Shown here: positions 37,901 to 49,500 of the stretch, in pieces | Layout of the letters: every line of letters begins with the position of its first letter | Numbering within the stretch: position 1 is the first letter of the stretch | Assembly (NCBI RefSeq): GCF_050436995.1 | Contig: NC_134776.1 | Span: forward strand, 11,325,001-11,389,000 | Reading direction: 5' to 3' | Length of the DNA stretch: 64,000 bases | Origin: Anticarsia gemmatalis | Lineage: Eukaryota; Arthropoda; Insecta; Lepidoptera; Erebidae | The notes under the pieces: generated by a model | The model's database searches: none | Seen by the model: only the letters and a program-made list of their open reading frames with translations | What the model was told of the DNA's origin: nothing | Translations under genes and position numbers: made by a program

Positions 37901-40900
37901 AAAGCTAGAGGCCAAATGAAAAAATACTTATTTCTTATTACGAGGATTATGATTTCATTGTTATAAAAACATATTATTATACAACCCTCGTGCAATTTAA
38001 CGCCTACGTTAATCGCAGAATGCGAATTCAAAAAAAAGGGTTTCTTTTGTTTTGATATATCAAAATAATTGATTTAACAAATAAAGTTAGTATATTTTTT
38101 GCTGACTGTAATTTCATTGTCCACATCATGTTTTTTTAAAACCCTCTGATTATTTAGCTAATAACACATGTGAGGTGGGTAGCTTCTGCCGGGGTTTAAA
38201 ATAGTGACTATTTCAGAATTAGTTAGAGTCCTACTACAGTGAATTAATTTAACCAATATGTCACGTTATGAATTTTGAATCGTCACATAATTATGTTAGG
38301 TATATAACAATGTTTAATTTTGCACTAAATAGCCTACGGGTGGTGCTCTATCGAAAATATAAGTAATCAATAATATAATTTAAAAGGTTGAAAATGTTTA
38401 ATGTCTTGTTTTATATTTTTTTTACTTCAGGCGTATAAATACTTACAATTGGGATATCGAGACGGGCTAAGAATCCCAGTAACTTTTTTGGCGACAAACT
38501 TGTTTCTATTCCAAACCTCAGAGTTCAACTGATATTTTCAGGTAACTTTTTAGTGCTGCAAAACTTATAGCGAGATTTAAGTACAGTATACCTAAGTAGT
38601 AGGTATTTTAAAGAATCACAAACATAATTCTTCCTAAAGAAATCATACTTTATTAAAATATACTTTACCTTACTTAACCCCTTAATAATATGAACATATT
38701 TTCCTGCATCTTTAAGTCTCTGTATTTAAAAACATTATTCATAACTTTATAAACAACCTTTTCATAGACAATACAAGATTGAATTAGGTATGTGTCCAAT
38801 GATCTACCTCCCAGTTTTGCATTTACAACAGGTACTTAATAGTAAAAGGGACAGAATATTCATATTCCTACTGCTAATATCTACATCATACATGTGAACC
38901 GTGTTTGTTTATTTCATATTTAATAGCCATTGCTCAAGTCATAAAAAATCTGTTACGCAATTCCAGCTATCGGAAATTCACGGTCCCAAATAGGGCTTTC
39001 AGGAATTTTAAATAAACAGTGGAAAAGTAATCATTGGACGCGTCATACCAATGACTCATGATATTTAACTCTGAGACACAGGGACAACGTTTAATTTGTA
39101 TCATCAAGTGTGTGTAGTTAAGTCACTTTGTTTGTGACGCAGTGACTAATTACAAACAATTATTTTGCCTTTACTGAAACGAGATTACCGCCAGATAGAC
39201 GTAAGTACGCTAGATTTGCACACAATGAGGAATGCAGATGTTTTCCGGTAATTGGCTACTGCTGCCGTCGAGACCGCTTCTGATTTTAATGGGAGGATGT
39301 TCAGATGATAATATGACTAAAATGTCGTTTGTATAAATAGAAAAACATAAACAAGACATCAGATAAGCGATAACATTTATTTTGAGTATGATCCGCATTG
39401 CTCTGCTATTTTTGTACGATGTCCAATTGTTCTTATCGCAACTCGCAACCCTTCAATTTTTATAGCACCAATAAATTGATTCCCCTACACAGTTTGTTAG
39501 CAATTACTACGCGTGTCCGAATCGCATACATATTGTTGTTTCGTGCCAAGATAGGTTTTATTAGCCATTGTTCTATTATAGGTACAAAAGAATAGTATAA
39601 ATGCAAAATGGATAATTACTTTGTCATATGACTTGTAGCGCTAAAAATATGAGAAATTAGTGGATGGATGATAACAACAGTAGCTACGTTGAGCAACATG
39701 TAATCTGCACTTTTGAGGTATACCTATTTAGAAATAAACGTGTAAGTTTATTCAGAATGTTTCTCTTTAAAGTCCCGACAACATGAAGGTCAAAATAATG
39801 GTTTCCAGTTACCATAGAATGATAGTATAATTACTTATCTTATTGTCTCCGGGAAATTTGTCCTTGAAAAGTCACGGAAATAAGTGCCCACCTGTAAACG
39901 TATAGGTTTTGGCGCGTCTCGGTCGTTTAGTCGAATTTAATTGGCATAGGCACGTGTGTGTTTTGTGCACGTGTAAGTACCTACATATCAGTTTAAACTA
40001 TTCAAATTAATAATAGTATTGCAGGCGTTTGATCACAAATGTGAAAAAATAGTAGCAAAGAAGTTACATTTATTTTTCGTCTAGAATTCCCCAACGCACA
40101 CGAAAAGGCGTTATTTAATGCCATTAAAATTTAAAATTACTGAATAAATGCAGGTACAGAAGGTATATTCTCTCAATAAAACAATTTAACGTTACAAGTT
40201 AACAATCAATTTGATAGGAAATTAGCTTGAAAACTTCTTTATAAAAAATATTGATGAAACAATGAACGAAGGCTAGGTATTCTAGTAGTTACTGAATCAA
40301 TTCGTTAGAGCTTAGTAAGTGTGAAGACTGATTAATTAATAATTAATTGTACTGCAATTGCTAAGTTATAGAATATAAAACGACAATATAAAGAATTCTT
40401 AAAAGATGATATTCGAAAAGATATTATCCTTGCCCATACAAACTTAATTAGTACTCGTATTATGTTATTCTTTAGCTTCTGTTGAACTGACTACGGCAGT
40501 AAATATATGAGAATGTTTATATGTATTTTAGGTGATATCGTGGTAGCATGGATTTAGCCGCAATTAAAACTAACCGCAGATGCAATATTATTCTTGTGTC
40601 CTGGAATGTTTAAGTGGAAGGTGTGTAGAGGGAAATAAGAATACAAAAATTGTAAATAACAGCATGGTTTATTTCGCATTATATATTCCTTAAGGCCTTT
40701 TGTAACAGAAGATAGACAACAATAATCACCTAAAGAACAGTCTAAACAGGAGCCGCTCAATATATCATAAAAACACTTTTGCTTTACAAAATCTTAACAG
40801 CAATCAAAGAGAATTTACAAAAATCTAACGTAACATGAGTAATAGGAAGTATTTACTAACGATTTCTCTCATTCGAAGCACAAATCAAACAAACTAACAG

Positions 40901-41630
40901 TTCAACAATTAATTCAAACGTCTAACTACTTCAAGAGTCAAAATCCAGAAAATTAATTATCCAAGCTTTTTGTGCAAGCGATGAATCGGCTTCAAGGTAC
41001 GTGAACACAGTGTTTGTGCGACTAATGTCCAACTAAACTATGTATATTTCATTAAGCATGCATATGTAAATATAATACCGCCAATCTAATAACAGCTGAA
41101 TATTTTATTTCGTTATTTAACACTACAATAATATCATGCAATAACATATTATTATATCATATAAGGTATGTCACTATTATACTACTATTATTTTCTACAT
41201 GTCAATAATTTTAAAATGCAATGTCCACAATATTCAATTCCAAAATATATTATATTCGTATCTGAGTCAAGGAAATATGTCACAAAAATCTGCTATGAAT
41301 TATTTACTATTGATTTCAACCATCGTAAAAATATTTCATTTTCATATATATAATATTTTGTTCGTATAATACCTTAGCTTAGTAACACACACGTTTGGAG
41401 TTTGTTAGTTAAAATGTATAATGTTGGATATTTGGAAGTAAGAGCACTATTTTAAAACGGTGCCGTGAAACTAGTAGTTCAGAAATCTATGATAGTGTTT
41501 GTTACAGAACAGCAAATCAATCTTATAACTTTATAAGTTAAAGAGAGATTATTGCAAGTAACGTTTTGTACACAATTTTGAGTCTTGTATCAAAAATATT
41601 GTTATTTATCAAAAATACTTTATGTATGTA
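32000..41630. other. Long AT-rich stretch without a supported gene
   Basis: I find no gene here. Open frames of 60-105 codons at 32.6, 33.1, 34.6, 35.5, 36.3, 37.4, 39.2 and 39.4 kb lack recognisable domains and convincing splice sites, and none runs into another in phase. A short inverted pair CCCTGCATT / AATGCAGGG (about 36,724 and 36,826) may mark a small decayed element. Confidence 0.55.
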
Positions 41631-41639
41631 CTGGAGACG

Positions 41640-41753
41640 GCAATTGAATTGAGAAGGCGCGCGGATTAATAACATATCCAGTGTGCGTGCGAGATGTTAT
41701 CACAATACATGTTCCGCGAATGATGTTCGGCTCGGACCAGTTTTTTTCCACTG
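41640..41753 (+). promoter_or_regulatory. Candidate first exon with strong splice donor (possibly WDR47 5' exon)
   Basis: A short, less AT-rich island ends in a perfect donor: CCACTG then GTAAGT, with the exon's last base at 41,753. Just upstream, at 41,720, ATGATGTTCGGCTCGGACC opens a frame that stays open to the donor (MMFGSDQFFST plus one base). That one-base phase is exactly what the WDR47 acceptor at 56,690 needs. A join would keep the frame and add residues before the usual start. The intron would be about 14.9 kb and contain all of DNAJC11 on the opposite strand. The donor and island are seen; the gene assignment is inference. Confidence 0.4.
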
Positions 41754-41759
41754 GTAAGT

Positions 41760-43300
41760 ACAATTAATTGCTAGTCATTCACTGTGTCTTGTCACCGCAC
41801 AAATATTTTCAACACTTTACTAATCTAACACTAACGATTTTGGTGTTATTAATCTACAATTTCTGGAAGAAAACTGTAGTATTCACAGATGATAAGATCA
41901 CGAGAATTACTTAGTTGTTTTATACACGTTTTTATAACATTAATTATCTAAGTTATTATAATACAAAATATCCACAGAGATTTTGAGTAAATTTGCATAG
42001 TTGCCATTAATTCTATAATAAGTATATCATGAAATGGTGTACGACAACTGATTTTACAATGTTTACTACATATTGAAATTACATTTTAAATCTCTAAACA
42101 TATATTTGTATATCAATGATGTTAATTAGTAATGACAATTGTAACGTTTCTCACAAAAAGACATGAGTAACAAATATAAAACGTCGTAATGTAAAATATC
42201 AAATACAGTTGAAATGTGGATTTAAGGAGGCAACTGCGATGACCTACGTCGATGTATAGAAACTCGAACAGTATGACAACTAGTAACATAATGGAGATTA
42301 GTATACTAACTACTATTAGCGAAGTAACATCTTCGTTACATAATGGGCTACTATATTAGGAATAAATTATAGGACAATAAATAAGACTGGTTTTCAGGCT
42401 CAAAGCTAGAGTTTCCAAACTCTTTTGGCAAAATGGCAGTCCATCTACGGCGGTCCATATAATAAAATAATGGAATGTTAGCTGCCCTAAGCTTGATGAT
42501 AATTTCCTGGATTTATGTAACACTCGTTGCGACGTAGTCCTAATGTCTAGTCATTGGTTGTACGGCGAGCGCGCCATAGTTTACCACCTGCGCATCGCCC
42601 TTAACTTTCAGGATCTATTCTTAACTCGATGATCTGTAAATTTAAACAGTTTATAAATAAATTTTAGTGCCAAAAACTAAATAGGAAACAGGCAATAATT
42701 TCGTCAAATTAATAACACTATACATAATTTCATTTAATACATGTTTGTCGACTACTTTTATATCTAGAATGTCATAAATACTCCAATAAATACTGAATAC
42801 TGATAACATACAATCATTCTAAGTAAAGGTTAACACATTCTTAAATTTTATACTCAGCGTAAAATGTATAGTATGTTTCATGACTTGAATCTTCAGAATG
42901 TAGAAGAAGAGAGAAAAACATCGAACTATTTAATTTTAATAAGTATTGATTAATTTCCTTCAATGCCAACGAAGGTATAAATTAAGGAAGCTAATAATTA
43001 TGTTTGAAGTAGGTATTTTTGAGCTTAGGACCGTAGCCGTTGCACCGTGGTTTATCGTCAAGGAGAGATTTGAATATTGCAGGTTCGGGACTATCCTCAA
43101 AGAATTAGGCACGACACTTAAAGATCTACTCCGCAATTCCGCCACGAGTGGATTTTACTTTTCCAAGCGTTGGTGGACATCACACAACTGAACTAAAGTT
43201 TAAATAAACGTAAAAAAATTCTCCTAATGTTATAAGTACAGCGTTACGTTGTTCAACAAAAACGAACTGAAAAGTGGATGTATCATATTATAATACCGTG
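41760..43300. other. Region downstream of DNAJC11 with no supported gene
   Basis: Nothing recognisable between the candidate exon at 41.7 kb and the DNAJC11 poly(A) site. An 81-codon plus-strand frame and a 61-codon minus-strand frame overlap at 42,946-43,191, but neither has splice sites or family similarity. Confidence 0.5.
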
Positions 43301-43311
43301 TATTATTTGTC

Positions 43312-43317
43312 TTTATT
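43312..43317 (-). terminator. Poly(A) signal of DNAJC11
   Basis: AATAAA on the minus strand lies 122 bases past the DNAJC11 stop codon, followed by GACAAATAATACACGG. A canonical signal this close suggests a short 3' UTR and supports the TAA at 43,439-43,441 as the true end of the gene. Confidence 0.7.
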
Positions 43318-43438
43318 CCACGTTAAGTGGGATAAGCAATAGCATAGTTTTCTTTCTCAACACGTTGTCAAGTAATTTGGCTGATGACTTTACAACCGGC
43401 ACCTGCCTCACGTCAGACCTCCTAGGGAACAGTACTCG

Positions 43439-43579
43439 TTAATACTTACTATTGCGGGGCAGTACGACCGCGTGGCTATCTGGCACGGTGCAGAGGTGAA
43501 GACTGTTGTGGAACATGTACTGAATAGTCAGGTGCTTGTCGTCGCCCACACACGGGTCGTAGAAGCCTGGCAGCTCCGA
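43439..43579 (-). CDS. DNAJC11: DNAJC11 exon 12 (terminal)
   Basis: Encodes SELPGFYDPCVGDDKHLTIQ to LPRNSKY and a TAA. Human DNAJC11 continues a few residues with a different tail. The stop overlaps a perfect donor-like GTAAGT, so a further exon is formally possible, but the poly(A) signal 122 bases on argues for termination here. Acceptor GTCCTCAG. Confidence 0.88.
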   Translation of the reverse strand, partial: SELPGFYDPCVGDDKHLTIQYMFHNSLHLCTVPDSHAVVLPRNSKY

Positions 43580-46500
43580 CTGAGGACAAACAGATCACAA
43601 TAGGAACTTCGGTAAACTTATCCATATAGACATTAACAGCTATTTTTTATCAATTATTGTTTTATAGATAGATAGACCAAGCAGTAACTATAATAATGTA
43701 CGCATTAAAAGTTTTTCTACAGTAAGAACTGTAAACATCATCGTAGAACAGAAATCGGTCCTGAGAGCCGAGTTCGGTCCCGGCTGACGTGGACACTAAA
43801 TCATAATTGCTAGGAACAAAAATGGCATCGAATAATGACCAGCCTAAATGTTGGAAGTTCGATTATCCCTTTAGTTTCGCGGAGGTCTAATAGTAGAAAA
43901 ATTTAACTAACTATACACACAAACACGTAAATATTTCAGTTAGTTTCATTCATAACCGAGATAATTAGCAATGTAAATAAGGTTCACTGAATAAACTATC
44001 GTAAAAACTAAAATTAGCTATCGGTAACGAGAGCATAAACCTAAGGATACACTGAACTGTGAGCATAAAATAACAAAATGTTATTTAGTCGTAGCTTTGT
44101 TGTGAAGGTGAAATTCTAAGTTCCGATAAACATGTTGCTTATTGATTGTTTAGTGGTCTCAAGCTAGTAACAATAAGCCTTCGACAATGGTCAGTTCGCC
44201 ACTAAAATACAAATGTCAATGCATTTGTATGACGCTTAAATCTTGCTACGACGGTAGGACCTTACGTAGCCTTCGGGTACGAAGGGCCATACTATAACTA
44301 CATGATACGAATTTGTTGGACAGCAGTGTTTTATTATAATCTAAGTAATATTAGTGAAGGGCATAGTTTGCAGTATATTCAATTACTAAACAACGTGGGC
44401 ACATGCTTGTACCGTACTCAGATCAAAAGAAAGCCCTCTCCTTCAACTTACTCAATAGTTTCAAACATAGTCCCTTTGTATTATGACTATAATCGCTAGT
44501 AATTGATTTCAATAAAACTTAAGTTAATATATTTTCGACTCAATCAACTGTATATCGCATACAAAATTAAATTGCAATTTGGAAATAATGTAAACATCGC
44601 TTTAGATTACGTATGCACAATTTCAACAGATATTTGTAATGCAAGCGAGTATTATGCGGGTGATAATTTTAGCTAGGTATGAGTGATAATATTATGAATT
44701 AGAGAACATTTAAACCTACATTTCTAACATTCCTTACGATAATAGACATGGTGACACATATTCAAAAAACTCGGTCAACTAACATTATTGCGTAGTACTA
44801 ATTGCAACAATGTATTTAGAAATTATTACTTAGTGTATGGAAGTGAACTCCAGAATATAGATAGTTCTAGACCTCGAAAAAAAGTTTCTCGAAACAATAA
44901 GGAATCTGTTTCACATTCGTTATTTATTTCGGGAATCCTAATATAATTTTCAGCGCCTACACTAAAAACAGCATTGTAGTACGGTTAGCATATAGACATA
45001 ATACCAGGCACTCCATGTGAAAACTACTCAATACTCTTAAATGGACTATAGGTGCGTGAAAAGAGGGGGAACCTGAAACTTTATAATTTTGCAACATTCT
45101 TCAGTCAATAGGTACATTTCGGGTATTAATACTTACATTTTTACTCATCAAAATAATATGAAACCGAATACGTCATGTTTATGCTTAATGCTTACAACAG
45201 ATCTATATTGACTTACCTTGCTAGCTTCAAGGAGTTCTAGCCGCGAGTCTTTAACAAGGCACTGCACGGGTATCGTGACGTCAATCACTTCGGCGAAGAC
45301 AGTCGGCGACTCGGGAGTGGAACCATCTCCCACTTGCTCCACGCTAATTTCGTGATTTGAAGCATCTGTGTACAAGGATTACATATGTTATTTGGTTGTT
45401 TTTTGTATTACAATAATAACGCCAGCGTCGATATTATTATAAGGATTACTTTTAGCTATAGCGTAGGTAATATTGGTTAAGAATATAAGCGCCAGCTAGC
45501 CTAAAAACTACTCATTTCATCTTTACTCATAATCAATTTCAGACAAATAATCTTCAACTTGATATAGTCTATAGACGACGCACAGCTTTCGTCTAGTTAT
45601 TTTAATACATATACTGATCAGTTATGTTTTTTTTTTTAAGACAACTATCGCATTAAGGATTGCTCTTGTGTCGCAGGGACTTTTACAAACATATAAAAAG
45701 CTTAAACACAGTACAACTAGACCCTAAACAGCAATGTGGATCGGACAAATAAATCTGTGTGGAAATTGAACCCACGACTTTGATTGACTTGACGAAAAAA
45801 AGGGAAGCAGAACACAGCAGCGAGAAATATTGAGCAATATCACATAAATACTTTACATTAATGCAATGCGCCGGTAAATCATAGGCTTAATGTTGCAAAA
45901 ACTTAAGCAGCACAACCGCAGAGCTATTTTTATTGTTTTTTATTCATATTTTCCTTCCTGTAACTCCTGAAGTCGAGTCGAACCCCCCTTTTTTGCATTT
46001 TATGTAATAAGTGAGTCTATTGTCTAATACCGGGTACGTTAACAAACTCCAGCTGTTGAGAATGTTTCAACACATACTTGAAAACAACAGTACTTTGGAA
46101 TTGAACCAGAGTACCCCGATTTTCAAAATAAAGTACTCTGCGTCTCGAACCACAGAAGCCGTCCCGGGAACTACCCAAAAGTCATGGGAATCGCAAGCTG
46201 AATAAACTAAAATCAATTAATTTATAATAGCAAGCACAGCACAAATAGTACTAAAACTGTTAATATCGTTCTATATAAAATCTGTGGCTATAATATAAAT
46301 GCAAACGTATCTCCGTCTGTTTTCTGTGTCCTCTAAATTCAAAATGCAATGGGATAAAATTTGCCAGCACATCATATTTACACTCGGGCAGGAGCATACT
46401 AGGTTATAGTTATAAAATCTTCGCCAGTCTTTTTTATTTATAGTAACCAATGTGTAAATACTAAGTGAGCAGAGTAGTTTACAAAGAAACAAAAGTGTAA

Positions 46501-49500
46501 TACTAACCAGCAGGTAACTTTCCATACATGGCACGCAATATGACCAGACCCTTCTTTTTCTCCTCATCAGACCTGATCCTCGAATAAGTTTCCCTCATTA
46601 GTTCCACGGTGGCCCTGGCTTGCCTTTGCATTTCCTGCAACCTGGAAAAGAACACAAATTTTCTTAATGTGTAATTCACGTAAATTTGAACTAGGCGTCA
46701 TCTATTGTTCAGGACCTTTTTTTCTTTTGATCTTGTTTTTCTGATGATCTTTTAATAACTGAATCTAATAAGTAAGTTTCCGTATTTACGTAATCCAGCT
46801 ACAGATTAAGACACCCGTAATTTGATTAAAAGTCGTTCTATCCTTTTTGAAGTAGTTTAGTTAGTAGTAGTTCACATCACATTTGAATGATAATATTGGT
46901 GTCATTTTGACTTGAAGGTAGACAGTAATTAATGCAAAGCTCACCTTTCATAATTAGCCTCCATAGACCTCTGTCGGTCGCGTTCCTGCCGCTCCCGGTT
47001 GATGGGGTCTAACACGAGTTTCTTGAGCACTAGCCACGAGACCAAAGGCACTACGGTTGCGTAGAACACCGGCGAGGGCATCACCTCCTCGCACAGGTGA
47101 ATTGGCACCACTATTGTTTGGGAAGAACATGTCCATCTGAAAAATTAACATCATTCTGATATGACTGTCAAGTTGATGAACATAGTCAATCTTGAATCTT
47201 TAATGCTTGAATATAATTCCATCGAAAACACATTGAAATATGTTTCAAATGTTATAGATAATAACACTAGAATAGAATACTAGATTTTGTTCAAATACTT
47301 GTTGAAATTTCGAAATAAAGATGTTTTGTAAATATAAACTGTGAAAAAGAGCAGAGATGGCAAGATAACTTTAAGTGCAAACCATACAACGAATTTATCA
47401 TTACTTTAAGTTTGTTTAGATATTAAATATACCAACAACATACAATTCATGAAGCCCATTGAAAATAGGGAAACTATTGGAGTCCTACTCATCCCAATAG
47501 ACAGACAAATAACAGAGATCATTGTAATTGTACCACACTCACTTGAGTTTGAGCATTACACCACTGGGCACTCCAAGCATAACGGCTGCTGAAACACTGC
47601 TGTTCTGCGATACTTTCTTCTCTGCACCATACTCAGCTATTGCACCGAATGTTCCAAACCTGGATAGAGGATTTTTTTGTTGAATTAGTAATAAAAGCCA
47701 CCTTGAGTATTTTCTTGATACTTTTAGGCGTCTCACATATTATTATTGTCGTCATATTGGCATGTAACTCCAAGAAAAAACTTTCATTTATTAAAAAAAA
47801 TGAGGATAGAGTGTGAGGTGTTCGAAGACGATGTCCAGGACAGAGCGCAGTGCAGGACAAAGATAAGGAAGGCTGACCTTACTACCATATGGAATTCATA
47901 GCAAGGAAGATAGAGAGAGAGAGAGATCACAAAAATTTACTATACAAACTTCCATCACTGATTTCATAAATATTACAGATCAAAAATGACATAACCAAGA
48001 CCTTCTGCTAAGACTTACTTCAGAGCCAGCCTGAGTTTCATATCGTGTTGTGGCAGTTTCCTCATGACATTGAAGGATATGAACGAGTGTGGGTTGCCGA
48101 TCTGCAGTGCTGTGTTAGTGTGGTACTTCTCAGAGTCACGCACGTATATTGTAGTCATTGAGGATCCGCCTTGCCCGCCAGCTCTGTATGTAAGGTACCC
48201 TACTGAATGCGCGTCCAGCTGCAAAGCCATTGCTGAAAGAGTAGGATAGCGTTTTAGACTTTGGCTCAATTTTATGCTACAAGCAGGTAAAGCAACAATA
48301 ATTATATTTTTCAAATACTAGCCGCTAAGGTTAGACCTAAACTCACTAATTTTGAGGAGAGGATTCTGCTCAGCTGTACAGGATTAAATGAAGATTTTAC
48401 CGTAATTTTACTTAAGAGAAAGAAATTATTTTGAGTTCAGAAAAGCGTATAAAAATCCTAAAAGAAGTACTTAAGTCAAATTAACATGCTTTTATTTACA
48501 AACACTCAGCCAAAAGCACTTAAAAAAAATATTTTACATACAACTCACTTGATATAAGACTTGGCGATATTCCCCTAGGTGTGAACTGTAGCACTGTCCC
48601 ACAATTCAAAAACATCAGTCGGGACAATGTTCTAAATATCTTGAAACCCAGCAGTGGTCCATTGCCGATGCCACATTCTACTTCTGTCCAACCTTTTTCA
48701 GAGCTAAGATTCCTGTTACATACATTCACAGAGCCAGTACCTATAAACAGATATAAAATTAAATTTCTGTAATAATTATAAGGTAACATACAGATATAGC
48801 CCACCAACTTAGTAGACAGCCTTGTATGCAAGATTCCCAGTTAGAGAAGGCATTCAAAATTCATAACTTTTTAACATCAGTGACCCATCAAGGCTTATGC
48901 GGCGTGCAGTAGTATGTTTGATAGAACTTCGTTATTAAATACACAGGATTATTATATTAGGATATCGATTAAGTTGTGGGACAATTGAAGAAAGCTATAG
49001 CAATTATTACCTATCCCATTTTGTGTTGATATGTTGCCAGATAATGTCATAGTATTTCTTAATGTAACAGGTGCATCGATGGATTGTTGTATGGTCATTC
49101 CTGATACTTCTATATTTGGTATGATAGTGGTTTCTTCCCTGTAACACGAGTTGATGTTATGGCGACTTAGTTAAATATAGAATTTCCACTAACAATTTGT
49201 AAGCTCTCAAAAAAATATTGTACAAAATCATAAGAACAAATTAAAAAAATTGGAGCTTTATAAAGCTATGGCACATATTTATTCATAGTGCCATTTGTAT
49301 GGCTGCTGATTATAGTGTAACAAGAACCAAATAAATTTAAATTGAACTGAATTAAACAAAAAATAACCAAATAAAAACTTCAAATTAAGAAATAGCTGCA
49401 AGCTTCATAAAACAGCTTCTTAATAAGCTGGATGTGAGAATCAAAATAAAGAAGACTGTCAGCCCTTCCATTGCTGTTTTACAATTCAAGAACATTTGCA

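Noticed and set aside
42946..43191. Overlapping 81- and 61-codon ORFs on opposite strands downstream of DNAJC11
   Set aside because: Considered as an extra DNAJC11 exon, but they lie past the poly(A) signal and have no fitting acceptor.
46954..47154. 66-codon minus-strand ORF
   Set aside because: A shadow frame over DNAJC11 exon 9; the frame that joins exons 8 and 10 is different.
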